Source: JBBKWU01 sp037969035 (GTDB taxonomy: Bacteria; Pseudomonadota; Alphaproteobacteria; Micavibrionales; Micavibrionaceae). From it: a DNA stretch of 64,000 nt. The DNA is taken from the NCBI GenBank assembly GCA_037969035.1, contig JBBKWU010000012.1:1-64000 (forward strand). The letters run 5' to 3'. Below the pieces are notes generated by a model that was given only the letters and a program-made list of their open reading frames with translations, did not search any database and was not told where the DNA came from. Position numbers and translations under genes: made by a program. Below are positions 17,108-26,240 of the stretch, in pieces; position 1 is the stretch's first letter, and every line of letters starts with the position of its first letter.

Positions 17108-17647
17108 CTACTGGTGAGCTGGCATTTCTTCTGCAGCATCGTGCATTGTTTCAGCAGCATCTTCCATTGTTTCAGCGGCTTCACCCATTGTTTCAGCAGC
17201 GTCTTCCATTGTGTCAGCAGCTTCAACAGCAGCATCGTGATCTACCATTGCGTCATCCGCAGCAGCTTCGCCTTCAACAGTCGCGTCAACGGCAGCAGCT
17301 TCGCCAGCTTCAACAGCAGCATCAGTTGCTAGGTCAGCAGCAGCTTCAGCATCCGCAGCAGCTTCATCAGCCATTACTTCAGCGTCGTCCATCATTGCTT
17401 CGCCTTCAACAGCCATGTCACTGACCATAACTTTCATGTCGCCGGCAATGCCTTCCATGCCTTCGATTTCGCCCATTTCCATGCCAGCAGCAGGAGCAAT
17501 AGAGCTGTATGCACTACCTTCTACGCGGTCACTGAAATAGTTTTCGTATACTAGGTAAGCGCCGCCAAGACCGAGTGCCATAACAGCAAATGCTGGCATA
17601 ACGTTACGCATAATGTTTGTTACTGTAGTTTCTTTAGATTTAGTCAT
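17108..17647 (-). CDS. Membrane-anchored Ala/Glu/Met-rich low-complexity protein
   Basis: 179 residues. A short basic N-terminus and one membrane segment (about 13-32) are followed by a long tail made of Ala, Glu, Asp and Met. In the last third, AAETM/DAAETM units repeat with a spacing of 7-8 residues, so an amphipathic helix or coiled coil is likely. It has a good GGAGGG site and a promoter. Function unknown. The tail probably extends into the periplasm. Confidence 0.65.
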   Translation of the reverse strand: MTKSKETTVTNIMRNVMPAFAVMALGLGGAYLVYENYFSDRVEGSAYSSIAPAAGMEMGEIEGMEGIAGDMKVMVSDMAVEGEAMMDDAEVMADEAAADAEAAADLATDAAVEAGEAAAVDATVEGEAAADDAMVDHDAAVEAADTMEDAAETMGEAAETMEDAAETMHDAAEEMPAHQ

Positions 17648-17693
17648 CGTTTCTTCCCTCCGGTGTTAATAACGAATAGATTTGATTAGCGAC

Positions 17694-17723
17694 ATTAAAC
17701 AATAAAATCAAGCATTTTTGCAA
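17694..17723 (-). promoter_or_regulatory. Probable promoter of the low-complexity protein gene
   Basis: Read on the minus strand: TTGCAA at 17723-17718, an 18-nt spacer and TTTAAT at 17699-17694. Confidence 0.4.
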
Positions 17724-17759
17724 GATATTTTTCATAAAACTTGGAAAGCTGTGGAAATC

Positions 17760-18509
17760 CTAGGATTTCCAGCCACGGTGAATGGCGGCAATACCGTGAT
17801 TGAGATTGCTGTAACTTACATTTTCAAAGCCAGAATCACTCATACGGCGGGCTAATGCCTTTTGATCGGGGTGTTTGCGGATGCTTTCAACGAGATATTG
17901 ATAGCTCTCGGCATCTTTGGCAACGGCTTGACCTATGCGAGGGATGACATTGTAGGAGTACATATCATAGAGCTTTGCCAAAAGTGGTTCTTGCACGCGG
18001 CTAAATTCGAGACAGAAAAAGCGCCCCCCTGGCTTTAAAACGCGGTAAGCTTCGCGCAACGCATCATCAATGCGTGTGACGTTCCGTAATCCAAAGGAAA
18101 TCGTGTAAACATCGAAGCTGTTATCGTCGAAGGGAAGTTCTGCGGCGTCGCTTGTGACCCATTCAAAGTCATTCAGCCAGCCTTTATCAATGGCGCGGCC
18201 ACGTCCGACCTCTAACATTTCTGTGTTGATATCACAGATTGTTATTTTTGTGTCTTTACCAACGGCGTCTTTAATACGGAAGGCAATATCACCCGTGCCA
18301 CCAGCGACATCAAGATAAGCAAGGTTCGCGCGCGGACGAATTTGGCTGATAAGGCGGCGCTTCCACAGGCGATGAACACCCGCAGACATGAGATCATTCA
18401 TAATATCGTATTTAGGAGCAACGGAATCAAATACACCGCGAACAAGATCGGTTTTATCACCGTCTTGTATTTCTTTCTCACCAAACCATTTGCTCTCAGG
18501 ATTCTGCAT
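17760..18509 (-). CDS. ubiE: Ubiquinone/menaquinone biosynthesis C-methyltransferase UbiE
   Basis: 249 residues. It methylates the benzoquinone ring in ubiquinone synthesis (or demethylmenaquinone), using S-adenosylmethionine. Family marks are VRGVFDSVAPKYDIMND near the start, LDVAGGTGD at about 66-74, and GLRNVT. The gene upstream ends 15 nt before its start, so they may be co-transcribed. Confidence 0.95.
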   Translation of the reverse strand: MQNPESKWFGEKEIQDGDKTDLVRGVFDSVAPKYDIMNDLMSAGVHRLWKRRLISQIRPRANLAYLDVAGGTGDIAFRIKDAVGKDTKITICDINTEMLEVGRGRAIDKGWLNDFEWVTSDAAELPFDDNSFDVYTISFGLRNVTRIDDALREAYRVLKPGGRFFCLEFSRVQEPLLAKLYDMYSYNVIPRIGQAVAKDAESYQYLVESIRKHPDQKALARRMSDSGFENVSYSNLNHGIAAIHRGWKS

Positions 18510-18524
18510 GGTGGGAATATAGGT

Positions 18525-19016
18525 CTATGGGCGAGAATGGACAAGTCTTAATTGCGGGCGACCATTTATGCGCAAGAAGTTCAGATTAGCCCAGTCGTTA
18601 TTGGCTTTATCCAGTAAATTGATGAAATCGGTTAACCCCGGGCCGTTATAGCCTTGGTCTGGTGTTGGGTTCCAATAAAGATAAGACGGATCTTCGATGT
18701 CGCGGAACACCATGACAAAGGCTTGTTTGATGCATTCTTTGTTGTCGTTGTTTGCGTCGCGTGTGCGAATGGTCATGCGCACATGAAGCGGGTCTGGCGC
18801 GCCGAAGTTACTGGAGCGGCTGAATAAATCGCTGTCGGCGTTATCAATGATATGTTTGAGCGTTGTTGAGAGTTCATCAGGTGTCGCCATGCCGAATTTC
18901 ATTTTAGTGCCTGTTTTATTGCTAAAGAAAATTTCGATCAGGCTTTTATCGATAGGCTGTCGCCAGCTACGGTCTTTAAATAAATCTGTTAGTTTAGCGG
19001 CGATTGTATCGTCCAT
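18525..19016 (-). CDS. Hypothetical protein of unknown function
   Basis: 163 residues from the ATG at 19016 (MDDTIAAKL), which has GGGAG upstream; the frame is open further back but without a supported start. Soluble, with no motif I can name. Alternating strands and helices include a conserved-looking NFGAPDPLHVRMT block near the middle. It is upstream of ubiE by 15 nt and divergent from murJ. Function unknown. Confidence 0.65.
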   Translation of the reverse strand: MDDTIAAKLTDLFKDRSWRQPIDKSLIEIFFSNKTGTKMKFGMATPDELSTTLKHIIDNADSDLFSRSSNFGAPDPLHVRMTIRTRDANNDNKECIKQAFVMVFRDIEDPSYLYWNPTPDQGYNGPGLTDFINLLDKANNDWANLNFLRINGRPQLRLVHSRP

Positions 19017-19040
19017 ATTTTTATCTCCCTGTGGTCTATA

Positions 19041-19070
19041 TAGATAATTGTACTTCTTTATGTTTGTCAA
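19041..19070 (-). promoter_or_regulatory. Possible promoter in the murJ divergent region
   Basis: On the minus strand a perfect TTGACA (19070-19065) is followed after 18 nt by TATCTA (19046-19041), a weak -10. Confidence 0.35.
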
Positions 19071-19098
19071 ATTTAAAGAGCGCACGTAAACTGCCCCC

Positions 19099-20646
19099 AT
19101 GAATTTAATGCGTGCCATGGCAACGGTGGCGGGATTAACGGGTGTTTCCCGTGTCGCCGGATTTGCAAGAGATATACTGACGGCCTCTATCTTAGGGGCG
19201 GGGCCGATTGCGGACGCATTTTTTGTGGCGTTAAAACTGCCGAATATGTTCCGCCGCATTACCGCCGAGGGGGCGTTTAACGTTTCCTTTGTGCCACTTT
19301 ACGGTGAAGCGTTGGAGAAAGAGGGGGTAGATGCCGCGCGCAAATTTGCGGGTAATGCGCTTTCTATCATGCTTTGGGTGCTGTCTGGCTTTACGATTGT
19401 GATGTTACTGGCGATGCCGTGGGTTATATATGGTATTGCGCCGGGGTTCCAAGATGATCCGCTACGCTATGATTTGTCGGTGACGTTGTCGCGGATTACG
19501 TTCCCTTATTTGATGCTAATGTCTGTGGTGACGCTGTTTGGCGGGATATTGAACGCGCATGAGCGGTTTGCACCGTTTGCTGCGGCACCGATCCTGTTTA
19601 ACTTGTCATTGATTGGCGCGTTGCTGTTTCTAACGCCGATGATGGACACGGCGGGTCATGCAATGGCGTGGGGCGTTGTGATAGCAGGGTTCTTACAGCT
19701 TGCGCTGCTTTATGTTTGTGCGCGGCGTGCAGGAATTAGACTTCGGCTTATGAAGCCGCAATTTGATGCGCGAGCTAAAAAACTATTTAAGTTAATGCTG
19801 CCCGGGGTTTTGGGCGCAGGCGTTATCCAGATTAATTTGTTTGCCGATTTGATTATGGCCTCGTTTTTGGCGAGCGGCTCGATTTCTTACCTATATTATG
19901 CTGACCGTTTGAACCAACTGCCGTTAGGTATCGTTGGGATTGCGGTGGGTACAGCATTGCTGCCGATGCTATCACGTTCGCTTTCGGCGGGGAAAGCCGA
20001 TGAAGCACGTCATTTATTTAACCGCGCATTTGAGGTGTGCTTCTTGCTCGCCTTGCCTGCGGCGGTGGCGTTGATGGTTATTCCGCAACAACTTGTTAGC
20101 GGATTATTCCAGCATGGCGCGTTTGATGCGGCTGATGCGCGTGTGACGGCGATGGTGCTGACGGGTTATGCGGTGGGATTGCCTGCTTATGTTGTGGCGC
20201 GGGTGTTTCAGGTGGCGTATTGGGCTGATCAAGATACCGCGACACCTGTGAAAATATCGATCGCGATGACGATCACCAATATTGTGCTGAGCGTGACACT
20301 CATCCAGTTCATTGGTGTGGTTGGTATTGCGCTTGGTACAGGGATATCAGGCTGGCTGCAATTTTATCTTTTGAAGCGGGGCTTGCGCGGCAAGGATGTT
20401 GCTGTTTTTGATGAAAAGCTGCGTCGTGCGATTGTGCGGATTATTGCCTCAAGCGCGATTATGGGGGCGGGGCTTTGGGTTGTGGCGTATTCATTGCCGC
20501 ATGTTTTGCCAGTTGAGACAAAAATATTCGAGGTTTTAGGCCTTGTTGTTCTTGTCGGGACGGGTTTAATTCTGTACGGTTTTTCTGTTTTGGCAACGGG
20601 CGTTGTGCGTCCTGCGGAACTTAAAAAATACTTTAAAAGGACGTAA
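19099..20646 (+). CDS. murJ: Lipid II flippase MurJ
   Basis: 515 residues with about 14 membrane segments. It moves the peptidoglycan precursor lipid II across the inner membrane. The N-terminal signature (GLTGVSRVAGFARD, DAFFVALKLPN, RRITAEGAFN) is typical and includes the charged residues of the first membrane helices. trpS follows after 6 nt, so the two are one unit. Confidence 0.95.
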   Translation: MNLMRAMATVAGLTGVSRVAGFARDILTASILGAGPIADAFFVALKLPNMFRRITAEGAFNVSFVPLYGEALEKEGVDAARKFAGNALSIMLWVLSGFTIVMLLAMPWVIYGIAPGFQDDPLRYDLSVTLSRITFPYLMLMSVVTLFGGILNAHERFAPFAAAPILFNLSLIGALLFLTPMMDTAGHAMAWGVVIAGFLQLALLYVCARRAGIRLRLMKPQFDARAKKLFKLMLPGVLGAGVIQINLFADLIMASFLASGSISYLYYADRLNQLPLGIVGIAVGTALLPMLSRSLSAGKADEARHLFNRAFEVCFLLALPAAVALMVIPQQLVSGLFQHGAFDAADARVTAMVLTGYAVGLPAYVVARVFQVAYWADQDTATPVKISIAMTITNIVLSVTLIQFIGVVGIALGTGISGWLQFYLLKRGLRGKDVAVFDEKLRRAIVRIIASSAIMGAGLWVVAYSLPHVLPVETKIFEVLGLVVLVGTGLILYGFSVLATGVVRPAELKKYFKRT

Positions 20647-20652
20647 TTCACA

Positions 20653-21663
20653 ATGACGACAAAGCGTATTTTATCTTGCATGCAACCAACCTCACATCTC
20701 CATTTAGGTAACTATTTGGGGGCGTTAAAGAATTGGGTGAATTTACAAGACGAGGGCGCGGAATGCTTTTACGGCGTTGTTGATTTGCACGCGATTACGA
20801 TGGCGTATGATGCGAGCGATCTGGCACAATGCACGCGCGAGATTGCGGCTGCCTATATTGCCTCTGGCATAGATACAAAACGATCTGTTTTGTTTGTTCA
20901 GTCGGGCGTTGCCGCGCATAGCCAGCTTATGTGGTTGCTCGCGACCATGAGCCAGATGGGTAAGCTTGAGCGTATGACGCAGTTTAAGGATAAAGCAGGG
21001 AAAAATTCGGAGCGCGCGGGCTTGGGGTTGTTTTCCTATCCTGTGCTTATGGCGGCGGATATTCTTGTTTACAAGGCAACGCATGTACCTGTGGGCGAAG
21101 ATCAGAAGCAACATTTGGAGCTTGCCCGAGAGATTGCGAGTACGTTTAACACGCGCTATGGCACGGATTACTTTATCCCGCCTGAGCCGTTTATTACTGG
21201 CCCTGCGCCGCGCGTGATGTCGCTGCGTGATGGAACACAGAAGATGAGCAAATCCGCAGAATCTGATATGAGCCGTATTAATCTGACCGACGATGCTGAC
21301 ATGATCGCCAAAAAAATCCGTAAGGCCAAAACAGATAATGAACCATTACCTGCGAAGTTCGAGGAATTAACAGGCCGTGCTGAGGCATCAAACCTGATCA
21401 CGATTTACGCGGCTCTTGCCGATAAAACCAAGGATGAGGTTTTGGCAGAGTTCGTGGGCAAGCAGTTCTCGGAGTTTAAGCCAGCACTAACGGATTTGGC
21501 TGTGGCGAAGTTATCACCGATCACAACACGGATGAACGAGCTTATGCAGGACACAGCAGAGCTTGACCGTATTTTGGCTGCAGGAACGGAAAAAGCAAAC
21601 GAAGTTGCGAAGCCGATTTTGCAAGGCTGTTCAGATATTATGGGTTTCTGGAAAAACTCTTAA
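20653..21663 (+). CDS. trpS: Tryptophanyl-tRNA synthetase
   Basis: 336 residues, normal for the class I bacterial enzyme. The HIGH-like motif is TSHLHLGN (13-20) and the KMSKS motif begins at residue 197. The start has AAAAGGA upstream. It charges tRNA-Trp and is probably translated from the murJ transcript. Confidence 0.97.
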   Translation: MTTKRILSCMQPTSHLHLGNYLGALKNWVNLQDEGAECFYGVVDLHAITMAYDASDLAQCTREIAAAYIASGIDTKRSVLFVQSGVAAHSQLMWLLATMSQMGKLERMTQFKDKAGKNSERAGLGLFSYPVLMAADILVYKATHVPVGEDQKQHLELAREIASTFNTRYGTDYFIPPEPFITGPAPRVMSLRDGTQKMSKSAESDMSRINLTDDADMIAKKIRKAKTDNEPLPAKFEELTGRAEASNLITIYAALADKTKDEVLAEFVGKQFSEFKPALTDLAVAKLSPITTRMNELMQDTAELDRILAAGTEKANEVAKPILQGCSDIMGFWKNS

Positions 21664-21741
21664 TAACTTCTTTGTTTTTGCCAGCGATAGTGGCACAATA
21701 ACGATAATGAAACTCTTCGGAAATCCCATCAGGTAAAAAAT

Positions 21742-22398
21742 ATGCGCAAGACTATCCTATCTCTTTTGGCTGTAATCACATTGTTTGGCACGTCTGCAAA
21801 GGCACATGCTGATTATTTCGTTTGGCAAGATCCAACAACAGGGCTGACACTTTCATTCCCTGATACATGGAAGATCGTTAGCAATAACGAAGCAAATGAT
21901 TTGATAACAGTGATGCCACCATCAGGCCGCGAACATGCGGCATGCCGTGTGCGCGATAACCAAGATCGCCGCTATTTGATTTACCCGCAACGCTTCAGCG
22001 CTGCTATACAGCGCGTTGATGTGAGCTTGGATTTCTGGACGAACTACTTGCAGGAATACACAAACCCTGAGATTTACAACTTGCAAAACGGTGCAGGCCT
22101 TGGCCGCGGTTTCGCAAGCTACGCTGTTGCTGGTTACGACAGCATGGTGCAAGGCCCGAAAATGCCACGCAAAGCATTGATGCTCGCAAGCCTTTATGAT
22201 GATGATATGTTTGTGATTGAATGTTCATCACATGCGGACGCATTTGATAGCTGGAAATCAATTTTCTTGAGCATTGCGGGCTCTATTGAGTTTAAGCAGG
22301 TGGATCATGTTCCTGCTGCTGGATATTACCGCAACTTCTTGGCTGACCCTAAGATCGTATTCAAAGATTTGGACGGTCGCAGCGTTGGCAGCTACTAA
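21742..22398 (+). CDS. Secreted protein of unknown function, PsbP/DcrB-like pattern
   Basis: 218 residues. A signal peptide with a probable AHA-D cleavage lies near residue 23. The mature part begins with YFVWQDPTTGLTLSFPDTW, the usual opening of PsbP/DcrB/PrsW-like secreted domains, and the region before residue 190 has an alternating strand pattern ending in SIEF. A similar closing pattern appears in the C-terminal domain of the coiled-coil protein at 51851. Family not firmly assigned. It follows trpS by about 80 nt. Confidence 0.65.
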   Translation: MRKTILSLLAVITLFGTSAKAHADYFVWQDPTTGLTLSFPDTWKIVSNNEANDLITVMPPSGREHAACRVRDNQDRRYLIYPQRFSAAIQRVDVSLDFWTNYLQEYTNPEIYNLQNGAGLGRGFASYAVAGYDSMVQGPKMPRKALMLASLYDDDMFVIECSSHADAFDSWKSIFLSIAGSIEFKQVDHVPAAGYYRNFLADPKIVFKDLDGRSVGSY

Positions 22399-22500
22399 GC
22401 GTTCATTACCCTTTTATATCCTCTCTTTAATAATGCCCTTGAATAAAGTCTTTCGGGGCATTATCTGTTTATGGCGTAACGTTTTATAAAGGCACAGAAT

Positions 22501-23049
22501 ATGTTTATCCAAACCGAAGACACCCCAAACCCTGAAACGATCAAGTTTTTGCCCGGTATGCCTGTAACGGGCAAAGGCATGGCGGATTTCAAATCACGCG
22601 ATGAGACAAAGCCGTCAATATTGGCGCGCAATTTGTTTAATGTGAATGGCGTTGGCGGCGTGTTACTGGGCCCTGATTTTGTGTCTGTATCAAAGACAGC
22701 CGATGCGGAATGGCACGATGCTTTTAAGACGCAGATCATGGCTGTGATCATGGATCACTTCACGTCGGGGCTTCCTGCGCTAGAAGCGGAAATGCCGAAG
22801 AAAACAGAACATGAAAGCGAGATCGTAAAACAGATCATTGCTGTTCTTGATGATTACGTCACGCCGTATGTGTCACAACATGGCGGCCATATTGATTTCC
22901 ATGATTTCGATGAAAAGAGCGGTGTGGTTTACCTCAGCATGCAAGGCGCGTGCGCGGGCTGCCCGAGCTCAGCAGCGACATTGAAAATGGGTATTGAAGG
23001 CATGCTTCAGCAATATGTACCTGAGGTTGCGTCTGTTGAAGCGGTTTAA
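22501..23049 (+). CDS. Nfu-type iron-sulfur cluster scaffold/carrier
   Basis: 182 residues. The N-terminal Nfu_N domain (FIQTEDTPNPETIKFLPG) is followed by a C-terminal NifU-like domain with CAGCPSS, whose cysteines are at about 151 and 154. Two subunits hold a [4Fe-4S] cluster at this C-x-x-C and pass it to client enzymes. Domain order matches the mitochondrial NFU1 and alphaproteobacterial type rather than E. coli NfuA. Confidence 0.93.
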   Translation: MFIQTEDTPNPETIKFLPGMPVTGKGMADFKSRDETKPSILARNLFNVNGVGGVLLGPDFVSVSKTADAEWHDAFKTQIMAVIMDHFTSGLPALEAEMPKKTEHESEIVKQIIAVLDDYVTPYVSQHGGHIDFHDFDEKSGVVYLSMQGACAGCPSSAATLKMGIEGMLQQYVPEVASVEAV

Positions 23050-23063
23050 GTAAGCGCGTTTAA

Positions 23064-24239
23064 CTACTCTTCTGACGACTCTTCTGACAACTCTTCGCCG
23101 CTTTGTTCGATTTCTAGTTCTGGTTCTTGCTCGTCGTTTGCTGACGGAAAAGAATTAAGCGGTGACGGATAGGTAAAAAGCATCCCAAACCAACGCCAGC
23201 GCTTTTCTTCATGCGGCAGTGACGGGGCAGGCATGGTGCAGTTAATGCGCCCACGCTCTTGCGCGAAATCCTGCTGCAGACGAAGCTCTACACGATTCCC
23301 GTTTATAATCTCCATGTGCGGACGTTCTTGACCGCTGGCAAAGCAAGATAAGAGATCGAGGTTGTCTTCCAACGTTTCTGTAACGCTAAATCCGATATCG
23401 GGGTGGCGATCACCAAGATAAGAGACATCAGGTGATAGATTGCCAACGGGTAATGGCAGGGCATTTGCCAGCATGCGAAAACGTTCCAGATCACCATATT
23501 CTTCGGTCATCACAAAACGCGGTAAGGCGAGAATGTCGCTGCCACGATACGCAACGCCAGAGCTTTGCCCGAGGGCGGCTTTGAAGCTTTGTTCTTTGAT
23601 AATTTCGCGAAATTCCGCGCTATATTCCCCAAACGGATAGGCAAAATATTCGGGTTCTGTGCCCATGTTTTCGCGATAAAGGGTGCGCGCATTATTAATG
23701 TCACGCAATAAGTCAGAGCGATCTTCGTCGGCAATGTGGCTGTAAGAGGCCGTGTGCATGCCTATTGTTATATTGCTATAGCGTCCGAGATATTTGATAT
23801 CTGACCATGACATGTAATTGCTGTTTTTCATGCCTGCACGATCAGGGGAAACAAACACCGTGAAAGGGAAGTTGTGTTGGAGCAATATGGGAACGGCTTT
23901 GTTCGTTACGGATTTATGCGCACCATCAAAGGTTATAACGATGCTACGCGGTGGTAGGGCAAGTTCGTTTTTGTAATGATCGACGACTTCGGCAAGAGAC
24001 AAAACATTGTAGTCTTCTTCTTTTAATTCGCGCATTTGCTCTTCGAATTGCTCCACACGGATGCTTTGATCCGGCGTGCGGTCTTCGCCAATCATGTGAT
24101 ACACAAGGATGACGGCACTGGATTGATCTTCGGGAATGCTCGGTGATGCAAATGATTTCAATGGGTTATATGATAGCATGGCAAGGAAGATCCCGCCAAG
24201 AAACAGCATTTTTGTAATAAGCTTTTGAATGTCTATCAT
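23064..24239 (-). CDS. Polysaccharide deacetylase family protein, divergent active site
   Basis: 391 residues with an N-terminal signal or membrane segment (about 10-28). The NodB-like fold is readable: VYHMIGED near the start of the mature part, ITFDGAHKS (canonical TFDDG), GMHTASYSH (canonical H-S/T-x-x-H region), and later AYPFGEYS. The usual second Asp of TFDDG is replaced by Gly, so catalysis may differ or be lost. The C-terminal tail is strongly acidic (EE/SGEE/SEESSEE). Relatives such as PgaB remove N-acetyl groups from surface glycans in the periplasm. Confidence 0.85.
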   Translation of the reverse strand: MIDIQKLITKMLFLGGIFLAMLSYNPLKSFASPSIPEDQSSAVILVYHMIGEDRTPDQSIRVEQFEEQMRELKEEDYNVLSLAEVVDHYKNELALPPRSIVITFDGAHKSVTNKAVPILLQHNFPFTVFVSPDRAGMKNSNYMSWSDIKYLGRYSNITIGMHTASYSHIADEDRSDLLRDINNARTLYRENMGTEPEYFAYPFGEYSAEFREIIKEQSFKAALGQSSGVAYRGSDILALPRFVMTEEYGDLERFRMLANALPLPVGNLSPDVSYLGDRHPDIGFSVTETLEDNLDLLSCFASGQERPHMEIINGNRVELRLQQDFAQERGRINCTMPAPSLPHEEKRWRWFGMLFTYPSPLNSFPSANDEQEPELEIEQSGEELSEESSEE

Positions 24240-24299
24240 AATGCGCTAAATATAGTGCCTAAGGCGATTGAAAATCAACATAATCATGAGGAGATCAAA

Positions 24300-24932
24300 A
24301 TGAATATGCCGCTTGAAAAAATTCTACAGCAAACAGAAGGCGATGAACGCATTCTAAATGATAAGGCACTTGACGTTTTGTTCCGTAACGCGCGCACGTA
24401 TAATGGCTGGCATGACAAGCCTGTGTCTAGTGTAATGATCGAGGCGTTGTTTGATCTTCTGAAAATGGCACCAACAAGCGCGAATTGCTCACCAGCGCGA
24501 TTTAAATTTTTGAAGTCCGATGAAGCCAAAGCGCGCCTTAAGCCGCATTTGATGGCAGGCAACGTAGATAAAACCATGGCCGCACCAGTCGTTGCGATTA
24601 TCGCGCATGACATGGAATTTTATGAGCAATTGCCAAAACTGTTCCCCCATACGGATGCAAAAAGCTGGTTCGTGGGTAAGCCTGATTACATAAAGGATAC
24701 AGCCGTGCGTAATGGTACATTACAGGGCGCATATCTGATTATGGCGGCACGTGCGCTTGGGCTTGATTGCGGCCCTATGTCTGGCTTTAAACCAAAAGCT
24801 GTGAAAAAAGAGTTCTTCCCTGACGAAAACGTCGAAGTGAACTTCCTTTGCAATATTGGTTATGGCGATATCGCGACTGTCCATGACCGCAGCCCACGCT
24901 TTGACTTTGGCGATGTTTGCGAAATTCTGTAG
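24300..24932 (+). CDS. RutE/HadB-like nitroreductase family protein
   Basis: 210 residues from the ATG at 24300, with GAGGAGAT in front. FMN-binding nitroreductase fold: FRNARTYNGW near the start and MAPTSANCSPARF (PTSAN/SPARF) match RutE, which reduces malonic semialdehyde to 3-hydroxypropionate in the pyrimidine pathway. No other rut genes are nearby, so another substrate is possible. tsaB follows after 14 nt. Confidence 0.87.
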   Translation: MNMPLEKILQQTEGDERILNDKALDVLFRNARTYNGWHDKPVSSVMIEALFDLLKMAPTSANCSPARFKFLKSDEAKARLKPHLMAGNVDKTMAAPVVAIIAHDMEFYEQLPKLFPHTDAKSWFVGKPDYIKDTAVRNGTLQGAYLIMAARALGLDCGPMSGFKPKAVKKEFFPDENVEVNFLCNIGYGDIATVHDRSPRFDFGDVCEIL

Positions 24933-24946
24933 GTGATGCGCGATTA

Positions 24947-25666
24947 ATGGCTGAGCCTCGCTACATACTTGGGTTTGATACAGCTTTGTCGGGATGCTCG
25001 GCAGCGCTTTATGATGTCGCGCAAAATACATTCGCCACAGAAATCCGAAAAATCCCGCGCGGTCAGGCCGAATTTTTGGTGCCGATGATACAAGAAGCCG
25101 TAGCCGATGGAGGTGTGACGTTTAAGGATGTTGATGTCATCGCGACAACAGTTGGCCCTGGGGCGTTTACAGGACTTCGTATTGGGCTTTCTACGGCACG
25201 AACATTGGGGCTTGCGCTGTCAAAGCCTGTGATTGGTGTGACAACGTTGGCGGTATTGGCGCGGCAGTTTTTTACGAACGATAAAATCACGGACGATCAG
25301 GAATTGGTCGTTTTGATCGAAACCAAGCGCAAGGATTTCTACGTGCAATGCTTTGATGCAAAGGGGCAGGCAACGACAGAAGAGCTGGCACTGGAGCTTG
25401 ATGATCTTCTTGATCTGATTGCGGAGAAAGCGCCTGTGTTTATTGGCGATAGCCTGACACGGTTTCAATTGTTGCTGACGGACGGGCAGGGCGCAGCGTT
25501 TGATTACCGCGCAGGCTATGATCAGCCAGCGCCCGAAGTAATATGTATGCTCGCCCATGAATACTACGCAAGCGGTGAAGCAGGCAAGTATCCGGCAGAG
25601 CCGTTGTATCTACGCGGGGCAGACGTCAGTAAGCCAAAGAAAAATCAACGCTATATGGCCGTATAG
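24947..25666 (+). CDS. tsaB: tRNA threonylcarbamoyladenosine biosynthesis protein TsaB
   Basis: 239 residues from the ATG at 24947 (MAEPRYILGFDT). The ASKHA-type opening (LGFDTALSGCSAAL) and the GPGAFTGLRIG block are diagnostic. TsaB partners TsaD and TsaE to make t6A at position 37 of tRNAs that read ANN codons. The upstream Shine-Dalgarno AGGTGA is somewhat distant. Probably in one operon with the nitroreductase gene. Confidence 0.93.
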   Translation: MAEPRYILGFDTALSGCSAALYDVAQNTFATEIRKIPRGQAEFLVPMIQEAVADGGVTFKDVDVIATTVGPGAFTGLRIGLSTARTLGLALSKPVIGVTTLAVLARQFFTNDKITDDQELVVLIETKRKDFYVQCFDAKGQATTEELALELDDLLDLIAEKAPVFIGDSLTRFQLLLTDGQGAAFDYRAGYDQPAPEVICMLAHEYYASGEAGKYPAEPLYLRGADVSKPKKNQRYMAV

Positions 25667-25764
25667 TTATTTCCATTCTTCAATATTAACCATTTTTTCT
25701 TGAATATTACTTATATTTATGATTAGTGGGCTTGAATTTATAATATTGAGATAAGGGTTTAACT

Positions 25765-26178
25765 ATGTCTGACAGAACTGATCATAATGAATTACTTGGA
25801 TTGACAACGGAAATCGTTTGCGCACACCTTAGTAACGCACAAGTACAAACCGATGAAATTCCAAATATTATCCAAAAAGTTTATAAGACACTGTCTTCCG
25901 TGAATGCGGATACGATGGTTCTGGCGGAACGTCCGCAACCTGCGGTGCCAATCAAACGCTCGATCACACCTGATTTTCTGATTTGTCTTGAGGACGGTAA
26001 GAAGCTGAAAATGCTCAAACGTCACTTGATGACGGCCTACAACATGACCCCCGAAGACTACCGCGAACGTTGGGGCTTGCCTGCTGACTACCCAATGGTC
26101 GCACCAAGCTACGCACAAAAACGTAGTAAACTGGCCAAGGAAATTGGCTTAGGCACTTCGGCGAATACGGGCAAGTAA
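25765..26178 (+). CDS. Ros/MucR family transcriptional regulator
   Basis: 137 residues. The zinc-finger-like region ICLEDGKKLKMLKRHL (from about residue 74) and YNMTPEDYRERWGLP are the hallmarks of the family, which controls exopolysaccharide, virulence and cell-cycle genes in alphaproteobacteria as an H-NS-like silencer. The N-terminal third is the oligomerisation region. The acyltransferase two genes downstream would fit an envelope role, but a regulatory link is inference only. Confidence 0.93.
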   Translation: MSDRTDHNELLGLTTEIVCAHLSNAQVQTDEIPNIIQKVYKTLSSVNADTMVLAERPQPAVPIKRSITPDFLICLEDGKKLKMLKRHLMTAYNMTPEDYRERWGLPADYPMVAPSYAQKRSKLAKEIGLGTSANTGK

Positions 26179-26182
26179 TTTA

Positions 26183-26211
26183 TTGACATAAGTTTAATGT
26201 GTTGCTAATCT
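26183..26211 (+). promoter_or_regulatory. Possible promoter of the secreted repeat protein
   Basis: Perfect TTGACA at 26183-26188, a 17-nt spacer, then TAATCT at 26206-26211. Confidence 0.45.
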
Positions 26212-26240
26212 TCTGTAAATTAAAAAGCAAGGAGATAGCA

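Noticed and set aside
17146..17424. Gln/Leu-rich open frame on the plus strand
   Set aside because: It is the antisense image of the Ala/Glu repeat tail gene; low-complexity codons keep all frames open.
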